A stretch of 64,000 nucleotides of DNA from JABDMH01 sp965223165 (GTDB taxonomy: Bacteria > Bacteroidota > Bacteroidia > Chitinophagales > Saprospiraceae), in NCBI GenBank assembly GCA_965223165.1, contig CBDCVQ010000019.1, forward strand, positions 434,001 through 498,000, in the 5' to 3' direction. The position numbers were made by a program, and so were the translations under genes. Positions 16,538-26,400 of this stretch are shown piece after piece (within the stretch, counting starts at the first letter, position 1; every line of letters starts with the position of its first letter). A model generated the notes under the pieces. It was not told the DNA's origin. It searched no databases and worked only from the letters and a program-made list of their open reading frames with translations.

Positions 16538-18603
16538 CCCGACTTGGCTGGCGCAGGGGTAGAAATCGACAAAATTGATCTTTTTTCAGCCTTTCGGACA
16601 ATTTAACGGGTTGATTATCAGTGTTTGGTTTGTTGGGATCTCATTTGTAGTGAGGTACGGTACTTGTATATGTGCGCATGGCTCCGTACCTTTACTCACA
16701 TGTTTATTAGGGAGGTCAAAAAGCAACGTAGCAAAGACAGTAAGATCTTTTTCCAGTATACTCTAGCCCAGGCGGCCAGGGTAGATGGCAAAGTAAAGCA
16801 AAGGGCTATTCTATATCTGGGATCTGATCCCTTGCTTAGAGATAAACAGAACAGAAATGTTGTCCTCAACATTTTGAAGTCCAAGATATTTGGCCATCCG
16901 GAATTATTTCCTGAGAGTCCGGCAAAGCCTTTGCTTGACCTGGCACTTTTTTACTATGAGAAGTATTGTATTAAATATCAGCAGGCTGAGCATCCCCCTA
17001 CATCGATCCCCCCTGCCCCTGCCAAAGCAGAGTTTCACAACGTTGACCTCAAAGGGTTGGAAGTTGGTGATGTGAAGACCTTTGGAGTGGAGCACCTTTG
17101 CAAGCAAGTACTTGACAAGCTACAATTAGAACAATGCATGCGGTCGGTTGGCATGACCCAAAGTGAAATTCGCAAAGCTTTGATCAGCATTGCGGCACGA
17201 GCGATTTTCTGTTCTTCGGAGCATAAGACCGCACAAATCCTCCAGATGAATAGTGAGCTGGCTGCTTGCTTCGGTCACCATCAAATAATTACACATAAAC
17301 AACTGTATGCCATATCTGACCTGCTTTACAAGCATAGGGAATCCATAGACCAGTTTTTATACCATCGCATTACTGATATGTTTGACCTAAATGATAAGCT
17401 GGTTATTTTTGATATCAGCAATACTTACTTTGAATCACGTAAAGATCATAGTAAGATTGCCAAGTATGGCAAGAGTAAGGAGAAAAGAAATGACTGTCCA
17501 TTGGTTGTTTTTACCGGCGTTATTAATGCGCAGGGCTTTATCAGACACTCCAGAATATACGAAGGCAACACACCAGACACTGGTACTTTGTCTGATATGA
17601 TTGAAGATCTAAAGAAATATTCTCCTTCCAGGCCGGATCAAACAATTGTGATAGATGCCGGTATTGCTACTGAAGACAACCTAACTATGGTGAGGGAAAA
17701 AGGGTATAAATACGTTTGCGTCTCTCGAAAGCGACTAAAAGATCACCCTGTGGAGGAGTCTAGCTCGAAAATAATTCGACTTACCGATAGACAAAAGAAT
17801 CAAGTGGAACTAGCCATCTTTCAGCCCCAGGGTTATCCGGATACCTGGATGTACGTGCAAAGTGAGGCCAAAAGGAAAAAGGAGCAATCCATGCACACCA
17901 AACTCAAGCAACGGTATGAACAAGATCTGAGTGTTATCCAGAAAGCTATTTTTACCAAAGGGGGCACTAAATCCATCAACAAGGTATGGGAGCGTATTGG
18001 AAGGGCGAAACAGAAACACAACCGTATTTCCTCTAGATATGTCATCAAAGTTGCCCAAGAAAATGGAGTCGCTACCCAAATCACCTGGTCTGAAAAATCA
18101 GATCAAACTAAGGACGATAAAACCAATGGCGTCTACTTTATCAGAACGAATTATGACAATCCTTCTGAATCTAAATTGTGGGATATATATAATACCATCA
18201 GAGAAGTGGAAGCTACCTTTCGCTGCCTAAAGTCAGATCTAAACATCAGGCCGGTGTACCATCAAAAAGACCAAAGAATTGAAGCTCATATTTATCTTAC
18301 CATTCTTGCCTACCAGTTAGTCAATACCATCAGGTATATGCTCAAAAATGCTAATCTCAACTACGACTGGAACAATATCGTTAGGATAATGAATACCCAA
18401 ACCATTCAAACTGTTGAACTGCCTACTGACAAAAAAGTCATTCACCTACGTAAACCCTCCACCCCCATCAACGAAGTCCGCCAAATCTATAATGCCACCG
18501 GCACCAACAACACTCAGACTGCTCTGAAAAAATATGTAGTGTACCACTGATTTCCTATCTCATTGGTCTTCTGAAACTTACGTGTGCGCTTAGCCAAGTC
18601 GGG
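16538..18603 (+). mobile_element. IS1634-like insertion sequence, copy 1 (intact)
   Basis: A 2066-bp element with terminal inverted repeats starting CCCGACTTGGCT at both ends, bounded by TTAA at 16534-16537 and 18604-18607. It carries one transposase gene. The left flank is a repeat core of array B and the right flank is the first bases of parE, so the two flanks were not neighbours before insertion. The element therefore sits on a recombination junction. It appears near-identical to the split copy at 19801-23413. Confidence 0.9.
16700..18550 (+). CDS. IS1634-like (IS4 superfamily) DDE transposase, intact
   Basis: A 616-residue transposase. The start at ATG 16700 gives 'MFIREVKKQRSKDSKIFFQY', the usual beginning of IS1634-type proteins. 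Catalytic blocks are 'VIFDISNTYFES' (first Asp), 'QTIVIDAGIATEDNL' (second Asp) and the C-terminal 'REVEATFRCLKSDLNIRPVY' (Glu) with 'HIYLTILAYQLV'. It fills most of the element and has no frame break, so the element could be active. The A+T-rich coding differs from host genes. Confidence 0.92.
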   Translation: MFIREVKKQRSKDSKIFFQYTLAQAARVDGKVKQRAILYLGSDPLLRDKQNRNVVLNILKSKIFGHPELFPESPAKPLLDLALFYYEKYCIKYQQAEHPPTSIPPAPAKAEFHNVDLKGLEVGDVKTFGVEHLCKQVLDKLQLEQCMRSVGMTQSEIRKALISIAARAIFCSSEHKTAQILQMNSELAACFGHHQIITHKQLYAISDLLYKHRESIDQFLYHRITDMFDLNDKLVIFDISNTYFESRKDHSKIAKYGKSKEKRNDCPLVVFTGVINAQGFIRHSRIYEGNTPDTGTLSDMIEDLKKYSPSRPDQTIVIDAGIATEDNLTMVREKGYKYVCVSRKRLKDHPVEESSSKIIRLTDRQKNQVELAIFQPQGYPDTWMYVQSEAKRKKEQSMHTKLKQRYEQDLSVIQKAIFTKGGTKSINKVWERIGRAKQKHNRISSRYVIKVAQENGVATQITWSEKSDQTKDDKTNGVYFIRTNYDNPSESKLWDIYNTIREVEATFRCLKSDLNIRPVYHQKDQRIEAHIYLTILAYQLVNTIRYMLKNANLNYDWNNIVRIMNTQTIQTVELPTDKKVIHLRKPSTPINEVRQIYNATGTNNTQTALKKYVVYH

Positions 18604-18606
18604 TTA

Positions 18607-18909
18607 ATGGCTAATTACAAATTAACGAAGAAGGCCGTTCAAGATCTAAAACAAATTTGGAATTATACTTTTAACAATTGGTCAGAAGGACAGGCTGATA
18701 AATATTATAAGGAGATCATAAAACACTGTTCAGAAGTTGCCAGCAATCCAACAGTAGGAAGACGATATGAAGACCTTTTAAACGGATTAAGGGGCTCAAA
18801 AGTGAACAGGCATATCGTGTTCTATAGACAACTATCTCCCGACCAAATTGAAGTAGAGAGAATACTTCATGAACGCATGGATTTGGAATCAAGATTATCG
18901 GAAGAATGA
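18607..18909 (+). CDS. parE: ParE-like toxin, copy 2, without adjacent antitoxin
   Basis: Encodes the same 100 residues as copy 1 and is identical in DNA by eye. Its ATG begins with the last A of the TTAA flanking the IS1634-like element, so the parD gene and operator found upstream of copy 1 are replaced by the IS right end. Whether it is expressed depends on a promoter reading out of the IS. If expressed, it would have to be neutralised by ParD from 14267-14518. Confidence 0.85.
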   Translation: MANYKLTKKAVQDLKQIWNYTFNNWSEGQADKYYKEIIKHCSEVASNPTVGRRYEDLLNGLRGSKVNRHIVFYRQLSPDQIEVERILHERMDLESRLSEE

Positions 18910-19053
18910 ATGCTCGCACACACATGCTTCATCATGCTATGCCTCCTACCGTCGGCACGTCAGATGCAGCAGAACCGGTGTTGATTTAGGTACAGCCTCT
19001 CCCTAAAGCTGAACACTACCCCATGTCCAGTCCTGCCCCAAAAGATTTGTATC

Positions 19054-19497
19054 ATGCGATCCGCAAACTCCATCATTCATATGCAACAACACATTGCTCA
19101 GGTCGCCATTGTCGTGCGTGACTACGACGAGGCCATCCGCTTCTATCAGGAGAAACTACACTTCACACTGGTTGAGGACACCGTGCTGAGTGCTACCAAG
19201 CGCTGGGTCGTGATGGCTCCGCCGGGCTCTGGCCAGACTTGCATTCTTTTGGCCCGGGCAGCCAATGAAACGCAACGGGCCGCGGTAGGCAACCAGTCGG
19301 GAGGCCGGGTCTTCCTCTTCCTGTATACGGACAACTTTGATCGAGATTACGCGACTATGGTGTCCAAGGGTATCTCATTTGTAAGGCCGCCAAAGCAGGA
19401 ACCCTATGGCAAGGTGGCCGTGTTTGAAGACCTATACGGTAATCTGTGGGATTTCATCGAGCCGAGTGACGACCATCGCTTGGCCAGATCCTTTTAG
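19054..19497 (+). CDS. VOC/glyoxalase superfamily protein, copy 2
   Basis: A 147-residue paralogue of the protein at 14958-15401, with 8 amino-acid and about 20 nucleotide differences by eye, several of them synonymous. The metal His near the N-terminus and the C-terminal 'EDLYGNLWDFIEP' are kept, so it is probably functional. The differences mean that the duplication is not as recent as the identical parE copies alone would suggest, or that parE was homogenised later. Confidence 0.85.
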   Translation: MRSANSIIHMQQHIAQVAIVVRDYDEAIRFYQEKLHFTLVEDTVLSATKRWVVMAPPGSGQTCILLARAANETQRAAVGNQSGGRVFLFLYTDNFDRDYATMVSKGISFVRPPKQEPYGKVAVFEDLYGNLWDFIEPSDDHRLARSF

Positions 19498-19556
19498 ATA
19501 TGTTGTGCACTGCGCACACCGTAGGCGCTCAGAATTTATCAACATCCGCGCGGCAA

Positions 19557-19800
19557 AAGATCCCCGCCACCATTACAACTAACCGTCAATTAACGGTTAG
19601 CAGATCCATCCTCCGGTCGCGGAAAAGCGCAGGGCAAATCTAGCCTACCGATGAGACCAAAGATCCCCGCCACCACTACAACTAACCGACAATTAACGGT
19701 TAGCAAATCCATCCTCCGGTCGCCGATAAACGCAGGGCAAATTCAGGCCTGCCGATGAGACCATAGATCCCCGCCAACATTACAACTAAGCGTCAATTAA
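19557..19800 (+). repeat. tandem array B2, 3 units, cut by an IS
   Basis: Three cores at 19585, 19688 and 19792. The order of spacer variants matches the first part of array B1 minus one unit. The third core is interrupted after CAATTAA by the second IS1634-like copy and continues at 23414 as TTAACGGTTAGC. Confidence 0.93.
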
Positions 19801-20682
19801 CCCGACTTGGCTGGCGCAGGGGTAGAAATCGACAAAATTGATCTTTTTTCAGCCTTTCGGACAATTTAACGGGTTGATTATCAGTGTTTGGTTTGTTGGG
19901 ATCTCATTTGTAGTGAGGTACGGTACTTGTATATGTGCGCATGGCTCCGTACCTTTACTCACATGTTTATTAGGGAGGTCAAAAAGCAACGTAGCAAAGA
20001 CAGTAAGATCTTTTTCCAGTATACTCTAGCCCAGGCGGCCAGGGTAGATGGCAAAGTAAAGCAAAGGGCTATTCTATATCTGGGATCTGATCCCTTGCTT
20101 AGAGATAAACAGAACAGAAATGTTGTCCTCAACATTTTGAAGTCCAAGATATTTGGCCATCCGGAATTATTTCCTGAGAGTCCGGCAAAGCCTTTGCTTG
20201 ACCTGGCACTTTTTTACTATGAGAAGTATTGTATTAAATATCAGCAGGCTGAGCATCCCCCTACATCGATCCCCCCTGCCCCTGCCAAAGCAGAGTTTCA
20301 CAACGTTGACCTCAAAGGGTTGGAAGTTGGTGATGTGAAGACCTTTGGAGTGGAGCACCTTTGCAAGCAAGTACTTGACAAGCTACAATTAGAACAATGC
20401 ATGCGGTCGGTTGGCATGACCCAAAGTGAAATTCGCAAAGCTTTGATCAGCATTGCGGCACGAGCGATTTTCTGTTCTTCGGAGCATAAGACCGCACAAA
20501 TCCTCCAGATGAATAGTGAGCTGGCTGCTTGCTTCGGTCACCATCAAATAATTACACATAAACAACTGTATGCCATATCTGACCTGCTTTACAAGCATAG
20601 GGAATCCATAGACCAGTTTTTATACCATCGCATTACTGATATGGTAACTACTCAGCAGGGTAGAATTAGAAAAATTAAAAAG

Positions 20683-20743
20683 TTATCCACATTTGGACAG
20701 GAAGAGTTCGAGGAGAAGTGGAAAATCAGAAGGTTTATCCACA
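20683..20743 (+). other. two DnaA-box consensus sequences inside the IS66-like left end
   Basis: TTATCCACA occurs at 20683-20691 and 20735-20743, same orientation, 52 bp apart, between the left inverted repeat and the transposase start. Both match the strict DnaA-box consensus. A role in tying transposition to replication, as described for the DnaA box of IS50, is an inference. Confidence 0.5.
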
Positions 20744-20819
20744 GTTGTTGAGAAATAGTTGATAATTGTTTGAAGATGGCTGGAATTGTATAAGATACAT
20801 ATGCGATATTTGCATATGT

Positions 20820-22178
20820 ATGATAGATCGAAAAGAATTAGAACGTTTATCGCGAGAGCAACTAATGGACTTAGTGTTGTCGCTAATGGAGCGGATGGCA
20901 TTGCTGGAGAAAGAGATAGAGATTTTGCGGGGAAAAAATAGTAGGAATACGTCATTGCCACCCTCAAGGGATAAGCAGTCAGAAAAGAGAAGGACCAGAT
21001 CGCTACGGACAAAGAGTAAGCGCAGGAAGGGAGGGCAGCCGGGTCACAAAGGAACGACCTTGGAACTGAGTGAATCGGTGGACAGGTATAAGGATTACGA
21101 GGTGAAACAATGTAGTCATTGCGCATCTGATCTGACACAGGTGGAAGGAGAAGTGATAGAACGCAAGCAAATATGGGATATACCGCCACTAGATTTAGAA
21201 GTAGTAGAACACAGGAGGTGGGCCAAACAGTGCGATCAATGTGAACAATGGAGTAGATCAGAGTATGAAGGGGATTTGCAGGGGGGACCGGTGGTGAGGT
21301 ATGGGCGAAGATGGAAGAATTTAGTGGTGTATTTGTCGGTACGGCAGATGCTGCCCTATCGCAGATTAGTAGAGACCTTAGAGGTGTTGTTTGGTCGCAA
21401 GGCAAGTGAGGGGACAGTGGATAACATAATGAAGGCAAAAGCAAAGGAATGCACAGAGTCCTATGGACAGATAATAGAGCAGATAAGGCAAAGTAAATCG
21501 GTAGGAGTGGATGAAAGTGGTGTGAGTGTAGAGGGTAAGAAGAATTGGATATGGACGTGGGTAACCAGCAGGTACAGCCTGTTTCATATATCGAATAATC
21601 GGGGGTCACAGACCAGTAAGGCGCTATTCCCGGATGGATTCAAGAAGGCAGTATTGATCAGTGATTGTTGGAAAACACATTTAAACACCCAGTCAAAGGA
21701 ACATCAGATATGCTTGGCACATATACGTAGAGAATGCCAAGGGCTCAAAGAATTCCATGGATCTAGGTGGGCTACAAAATTAGATGGCATACTACAGGAG
21801 ATCTTCCGCTTGTGCCGACTGTCCAGAATACCGACCAACCGCAAGGAGGCCGTCGAAGAACAGTTGGACCAGATTCTATCTAGTCCACTGCTTCGATCAC
21901 ATAAAAAGGTCAGAACCCTGAGAGATCGACTTATTAGGCTACGAAAATCTATCACCATATGCCTATATGACCGTGGTGTAATGCCCGACAACAATCACAG
22001 CGAAAGAGCCATCCGAATGATCAAACTTAAAAACAAAATATCCGGCACCTTTAGATCTTATCATGGAGCGAGACGATTCGCAATCTTACGAACCATCGTT
22101 GACTCCGCAATCAAACAAGGTATCCATCCATTTGAGGCCTTGATAGATCCTCACATTGTCCTAAAACCTACTGAGTAG
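20820..22178 (+). CDS. tnpC: IS66-family transposase (TnpC-like)
   Basis: A 452-residue transposase. It has an N-terminal coiled coil ('ERMALLEKEIEILRGKNSRN'), a basic linker ('KSKRRKGGQPGHKGTT'), a zinc-finger-like region ('CSHCASDL', 'CDQCEQW') and a DDE domain ('VGVDESGVSV', 'VLISDCWKTH', 'NHSERAIRMIKLKNKISGTF'). Start chosen at ATG 20820, giving 'MIDRKELERLSREQLMDLV', the common IS66 start; an upstream ATG at 20766 adds unsupported residues. The stop codon lies within the right inverted repeat. Confidence 0.92.
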   Translation: MIDRKELERLSREQLMDLVLSLMERMALLEKEIEILRGKNSRNTSLPPSRDKQSEKRRTRSLRTKSKRRKGGQPGHKGTTLELSESVDRYKDYEVKQCSHCASDLTQVEGEVIERKQIWDIPPLDLEVVEHRRWAKQCDQCEQWSRSEYEGDLQGGPVVRYGRRWKNLVVYLSVRQMLPYRRLVETLEVLFGRKASEGTVDNIMKAKAKECTESYGQIIEQIRQSKSVGVDESGVSVEGKKNWIWTWVTSRYSLFHISNNRGSQTSKALFPDGFKKAVLISDCWKTHLNTQSKEHQICLAHIRRECQGLKEFHGSRWATKLDGILQEIFRLCRLSRIPTNRKEAVEEQLDQILSSPLLRSHKKVRTLRDRLIRLRKSITICLYDRGVMPDNNHSERAIRMIKLKNKISGTFRSYHGARRFAILRTIVDSAIKQGIHPFEALIDPHIVLKPTE

Positions 22179-23413
22179 TTACCTGATATGTTTGACCTAA
22201 ATGATAAGCTGGTTATTTTTGATATCAGCAATACTTACTTTGAATCACGTAAAGATCATAGTAAGATTGCCAAGTATGGCAAGAGTAAGGAGAAAAGAAA
22301 TGACTGTCCATTGGTTGTTTTTACCGGCGTTATTAATGCGCAGGGCTTTATCAGACACTCCAGAATATACGAAGGCAACACACCAGACACTGGTACTTTG
22401 TCTGATATGATTGAAGATCTAAAGAAATATTCTCCTTCCAGGCCGGATCAAACAATTGTGATAGATGCCGGTATTGCTACTGAAGACAACCTAACTATGG
22501 TGAGGGAAAAAGGGTATAAATACGTTTGCGTCTCTCGAAAGCGACTAAAAGATCACCCTGTGGAGGAGTCTAGCTCGAAAATAATTCGACTTACCGATAG
22601 ACAAAAGAATCAAGTGGAACTAGCCATCTTTCAGCCCCAGGGTTATCCGGATACCTGGATGTACGTGCAAAGTGAGGCCAAAAGGAAAAAGGAGCAATCC
22701 ATGCACACCAAACTCAAGCAACGGTATGAACAAGATCTGAGTGTTATCCAGAAAGCTATTTTTACCAAAGGGGGCACTAAATCCATCAACAAGGTATGGG
22801 AGCGTATTGGAAGGGCGAAACAGAAACACAACCGTATTTCCTCTAGATATGTCATCAAAGTTGCCCAAGAAAATGGAGTCGCTACCCAAATCACCTGGTC
22901 TGAAAAATCAGATCAAACTAAGGACGATAAAACCAATGGCGTCTACTTTATCAGAACGAATTATGACAATCCTTCTGAATCTAAATTGTGGGATATATAT
23001 AATACCATCAGAGAAGTGGAAGCTACCTTTCGCTGCCTAAAGTCAGATCTAAACATCAGGCCGGTGTACCATCAAAAAGACCAAAGAATTGAAGCTCATA
23101 TTTATCTTACCATTCTTGCCTACCAGTTAGTCAATACCATCAGGTATATGCTCAAAAATGCTAATCTCAACTACGACTGGAACAATATCGTTAGGATAAT
23201 GAATACCCAAACCATTCAAACTGTTGAACTGCCTACTGACAAAAAAGTCATTCACCTACGTAAACCCTCCACCCCCATCAACGAAGTCCGCCAAATCTAT
23301 AATGCCACCGGCACCAACAACACTCAGACTGCTCTGAAAAAATATGTAGTGTACCACTGATTTCCTATCTCATTGGTTTTCTGAAACTTACGTGTGAGCT
23401 TAGCCAAGTCGGG

Positions 23414-26400
23414 TTAACGGTTAGCAAATCCGTCCTCCGGTCGCCGATAAACATAGGGCAAAATCTGGCCTACCGCTGAGACTAAAGATCCCCGCCATCA
23501 TTACAACTAAGCGTCAATTAACGGTTAGCAAATCCATCCTCTGGTCGCGGAAAAGCGTAGGGCAAAATTTGGCCTACCGTTGAGACCATAGATCCCCGCC
23601 AACATTACAACTAAGCGTCAATTAACGGTTAGCAGATCCCTTCTCCCGTCGCAGAATAGCGCAGGGCAAAATCTGGCCTGCTGCCAAGACCAAAGATCCC
23701 CGCTATCACTGCAACTAAGCGTCAATTAACGGTTAGCAGATCCCTTCTCCCGTCGCAGAATAGCGCAGGGCAAAATCTGGCCTGCTGGCAAGACCAAAGA
23801 TCCCTGCTATCACTACAACTAACCGTCAATTAACGGTTAGCAGATCCATCCTCCGGTCGCGGAACAGCCCAGGGCAAATGCTGGCCTACCGTTGAGACCA
23901 AAGATCCCGCCACCACTACAACTAACCGTCAATTAACGGTTAGCAAACCCCTCCTCCGATCGCAGAACAGCGCAGGTCAAATGCTGGCCTGCCGATGAGA
24001 CCAAACATCCCCGCCACCACTACAACTAACCGACAATTAACGGTTAGCAGACCTCCTTCTCCCGTCGCAGAACAGCACAGGTCAAATTCAGGCCTGCCGA
24101 TGAGACCATAGATCCCCGCCAACATTACAACTAAGCGTCAATTAACGGTTAGCAGACCTCCTTCTCCTGTCGCAGTACAGCGCAGGTCAAATGCTGGCCT
24201 ACCGCCGAGGCCAAAAATCCCCGCCAACACTACAACTAAGCGTCGTTTAACGGTTAGCAAAACCCCTCTCCGGTCAAGGATTGCTGCCGGGCAAAATCTG
24301 GCCTGCCGTGGAGAACCAAAAGATCCCCGCCAACACTACAACTAACCGACAATTAACGGTTAGCAGATCCATCCTCCGGTCGCGGAACAGCCCAGGGCAA
24401 ATGCTGGCCTCCCGATGAGACCATAGATCCCCGCCAACATTACAACTAACCGTCAATTAACGGTTAGCAAACCCCTCCTCCGATCGCAGAACAGCGCAGG
24501 TCAAATGCTGGCCTACCGCCGAGGCCAAAAATCCCCGCCACCACTACAACTAACCGTCAATTGACGGTTAGCAAAACCCCTCTCCGGTCAAGGATTGCTG
24601 CCGGGCAAAATCTGGCCTGCCGTGGAGAACCAAAAGATCCCCGCCACCACTACAACTAACCGTCAATTAACGGTTAGCGAGATCACTTCTCTGATCGCAA
24701 AACAGCGCAGGTCAAATTCAGGCCTTACCGCTGCAACCAAAGATCCCCGCCAACATTACAACCAAGCGTCAATTAACGGTTAGCGAGATCACTTCTCCGA
24801 TCGCAGAACAGCGCAGGTCAAATGCTGGCCTGCCGATGAGACCAAACATCCCCGCCAACACTACAACTAACCGACAATTAACGGTTAGCAGATCCCTTCT
24901 CCCGTCGCAGAATAGCGCAGGGCAAAATCTGGCCTGCTGGCAAGACCAAAGATCCCTGCTATCACTACAACTAACCGTCAATTAACGGTTAGCAGATCCA
25001 TCCTCCGGTCGCGGAACAGCCCAGGGCAAATGCTGGCCTACCGTTGAGACCAAAGATCCCGCCACCACTACAACTAACCGTCAATTAACGGTTAGCAAAC
25101 CCCTCCTCCGATCGCAGAACAGCGCAGGTCAAATGCTGGCCTGCCGATGAGACCAAACATCCCCGCCACCACTACAACTAACCGACAATTAACGGTTAGC
25201 AGACCTCCTTCTCCCGTCGCAGAACAGCACAGGTCAAATTCAGGCCTGCCGATGAGACCATAGATCCCAGCCAACATTACAACTAAGCGTCAATTAACGG
25301 TTAGCAGACCTCCTTCTCCTGTCGCAGTACAGCGCAGGTCAAATGCTGGCCTACCGCCGAGGCCAAAAATCCCCGCCACCAGTACAACTAAGCGTCGTTT
25401 AACGGTTAGCAAAACCCCTCTCCGGTCAAGGATTGCTGCCGGGCAAAATCTGGCCTGCCGTGGAGAACCAAAAGATCCCCGCCAACACTACAACTAACCG
25501 ACAATTAACGGTTAGCAGATCCATCCTCCGGTCGCGGAACAGCCCAGGGCAAATGCTGGCCTACCGTTGAGACCAAAGATCCCGCCACCACTACAACTAA
25601 CCGTCAATTAACGGTTAGCAAACCCCTCCTCCGATCGCAGAACAGCGTAGGTCAAATGCTGGCCTGCCGATGAGACCAAACATCCCCGCCACCACTACAA
25701 CTAACCGACAATTAACGGTTAGCAGACCCCTCCTCCGGTCGCAGAACAGCCCAAATCAAATGCTGCCTACCGCTGAAACCAAAGATCCCCGCTATCACTG
25801 CAACTAAGCGTCAATTAACGGTTAGCAAATCCATCCTCCGGTCGCGGATAAACGCAGGGCAGAATCTGGCCCACCGTTGAGACCAAAGATCCCCGCCACC
25901 AGTACAACTAAGCGTCAATTAACGGTTAGCAAATCCATCCCCTGGTCGCGGATAAACGCAGGGCAAAATCTGGCCTACCGTTGAGACCAAAGATCCCCGC
26001 CAACAGTACAACTAAGCGTCAATTAACGGTTAGCAAATCCATCCTCCGGTCGCGGATAAACGCAGGGCAGAATCTGGCCCACCGTTGAGAACCAAAGATC
26101 CCCGCCATTACTACAACTAAGCGTCAATTAAAGGTTAGCAGATCCATCCTCCGGTCGCGGAACAGCCCAGGGCAAATGCTGGCCTACCGTTGAGACCAAA
26201 GATCCCCGCCAACAGTACAACTAAGCGTCAATTAACGGTTAGCAAATCCATCCTCCGGTCGCGGATAAACGCAGGGCAGAATCTGGCCCACCGTTGAGAA
26301 CCAAAGATCCCCGCCATTACTACAACTAAGCGTCAATTAAAGGTTAGCAGATCCATCCTCCGGTCGCGGAACAGCCCAGGGCAAATGCTGGCCTACCGTT

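Larger units (their letters stand above)
18604..19602 (+). repeat. segmental duplication, copy 2
   Basis: Second copy of the 999-bp segment at 14508-15506. It starts exactly at the TTAA target next to the IS end and runs into array B2. Similarity is uneven: identical over parE and over the ~100 bp after the VOC gene, diverged in between. Confidence 0.92.
20644..22182 (+). mobile_element. IS66-family insertion sequence, single-gene type
   Basis: A 1539-bp element with ends GTAACTACTCAG... and ...CTGAGTAGTTAC. The GTAA terminus and the 8-bp target duplication CTGATATG (20636-20643 and 22183-22190) are hallmarks of IS66. It carries only the large transposase and lacks tnpA/tnpB, as in some IS66 subgroups. 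It is nested inside an IS1634-like copy. Two perfect TTATCCACA strings lie in its left end. Confidence 0.93.
19963..23360 (+). pseudogene. IS1634-like transposase, disrupted by IS66-like insertion
   Basis: The same transposase as at 16700-18550, split after 'FLYHRITDM'. The N-terminal part ends in the IS66-like element and the remainder resumes at 22191 with 'FDLNDKLVIFDISNTYFES'. All three catalytic residues lie in the second part, which cannot be translated with the first. Removing the insertion plus one copy of CTGATATG would restore the intact frame. Confidence 0.92.
19801..23413 (+). mobile_element. IS1634-like insertion sequence, copy 2, split by IS66-like element
   Basis: Same element as copy 1, 2066 bp long after removal of the 1539-bp insertion and its 8-bp target duplication. 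It begins CCCGACTTGGCT and ends with the inverted repeat, between TTAA at 19797-19800 and TTAA at 23414-23417. The unbroken repeat units show that the site originally held a single TTAA, so this is a true 4-bp target duplication. Confidence 0.92.

Noticed and set aside
20683..21609. Minus-strand frame of about 308 residues rich in Ser, Pro and Leu
   Set aside because: It is the antisense of the IS66 transposase and has no family signature.
16538..23413. Composite transposon carrying parE and the VOC gene between two IS1634-like copies
   Set aside because: The outer flanks of the pair are not a target duplication of one another in a unique site; recombination between IS copies explains the layout better. 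Both flanks being TTAA is not informative because the core supplies TTAA everywhere.
23940..25277. Repeated short proteins such as those at 23940-24125 and 25092-25277 (minus strand)
   Set aside because: They follow the tandem repeat exactly, differ only as the DNA units differ, and have no start signal or family.
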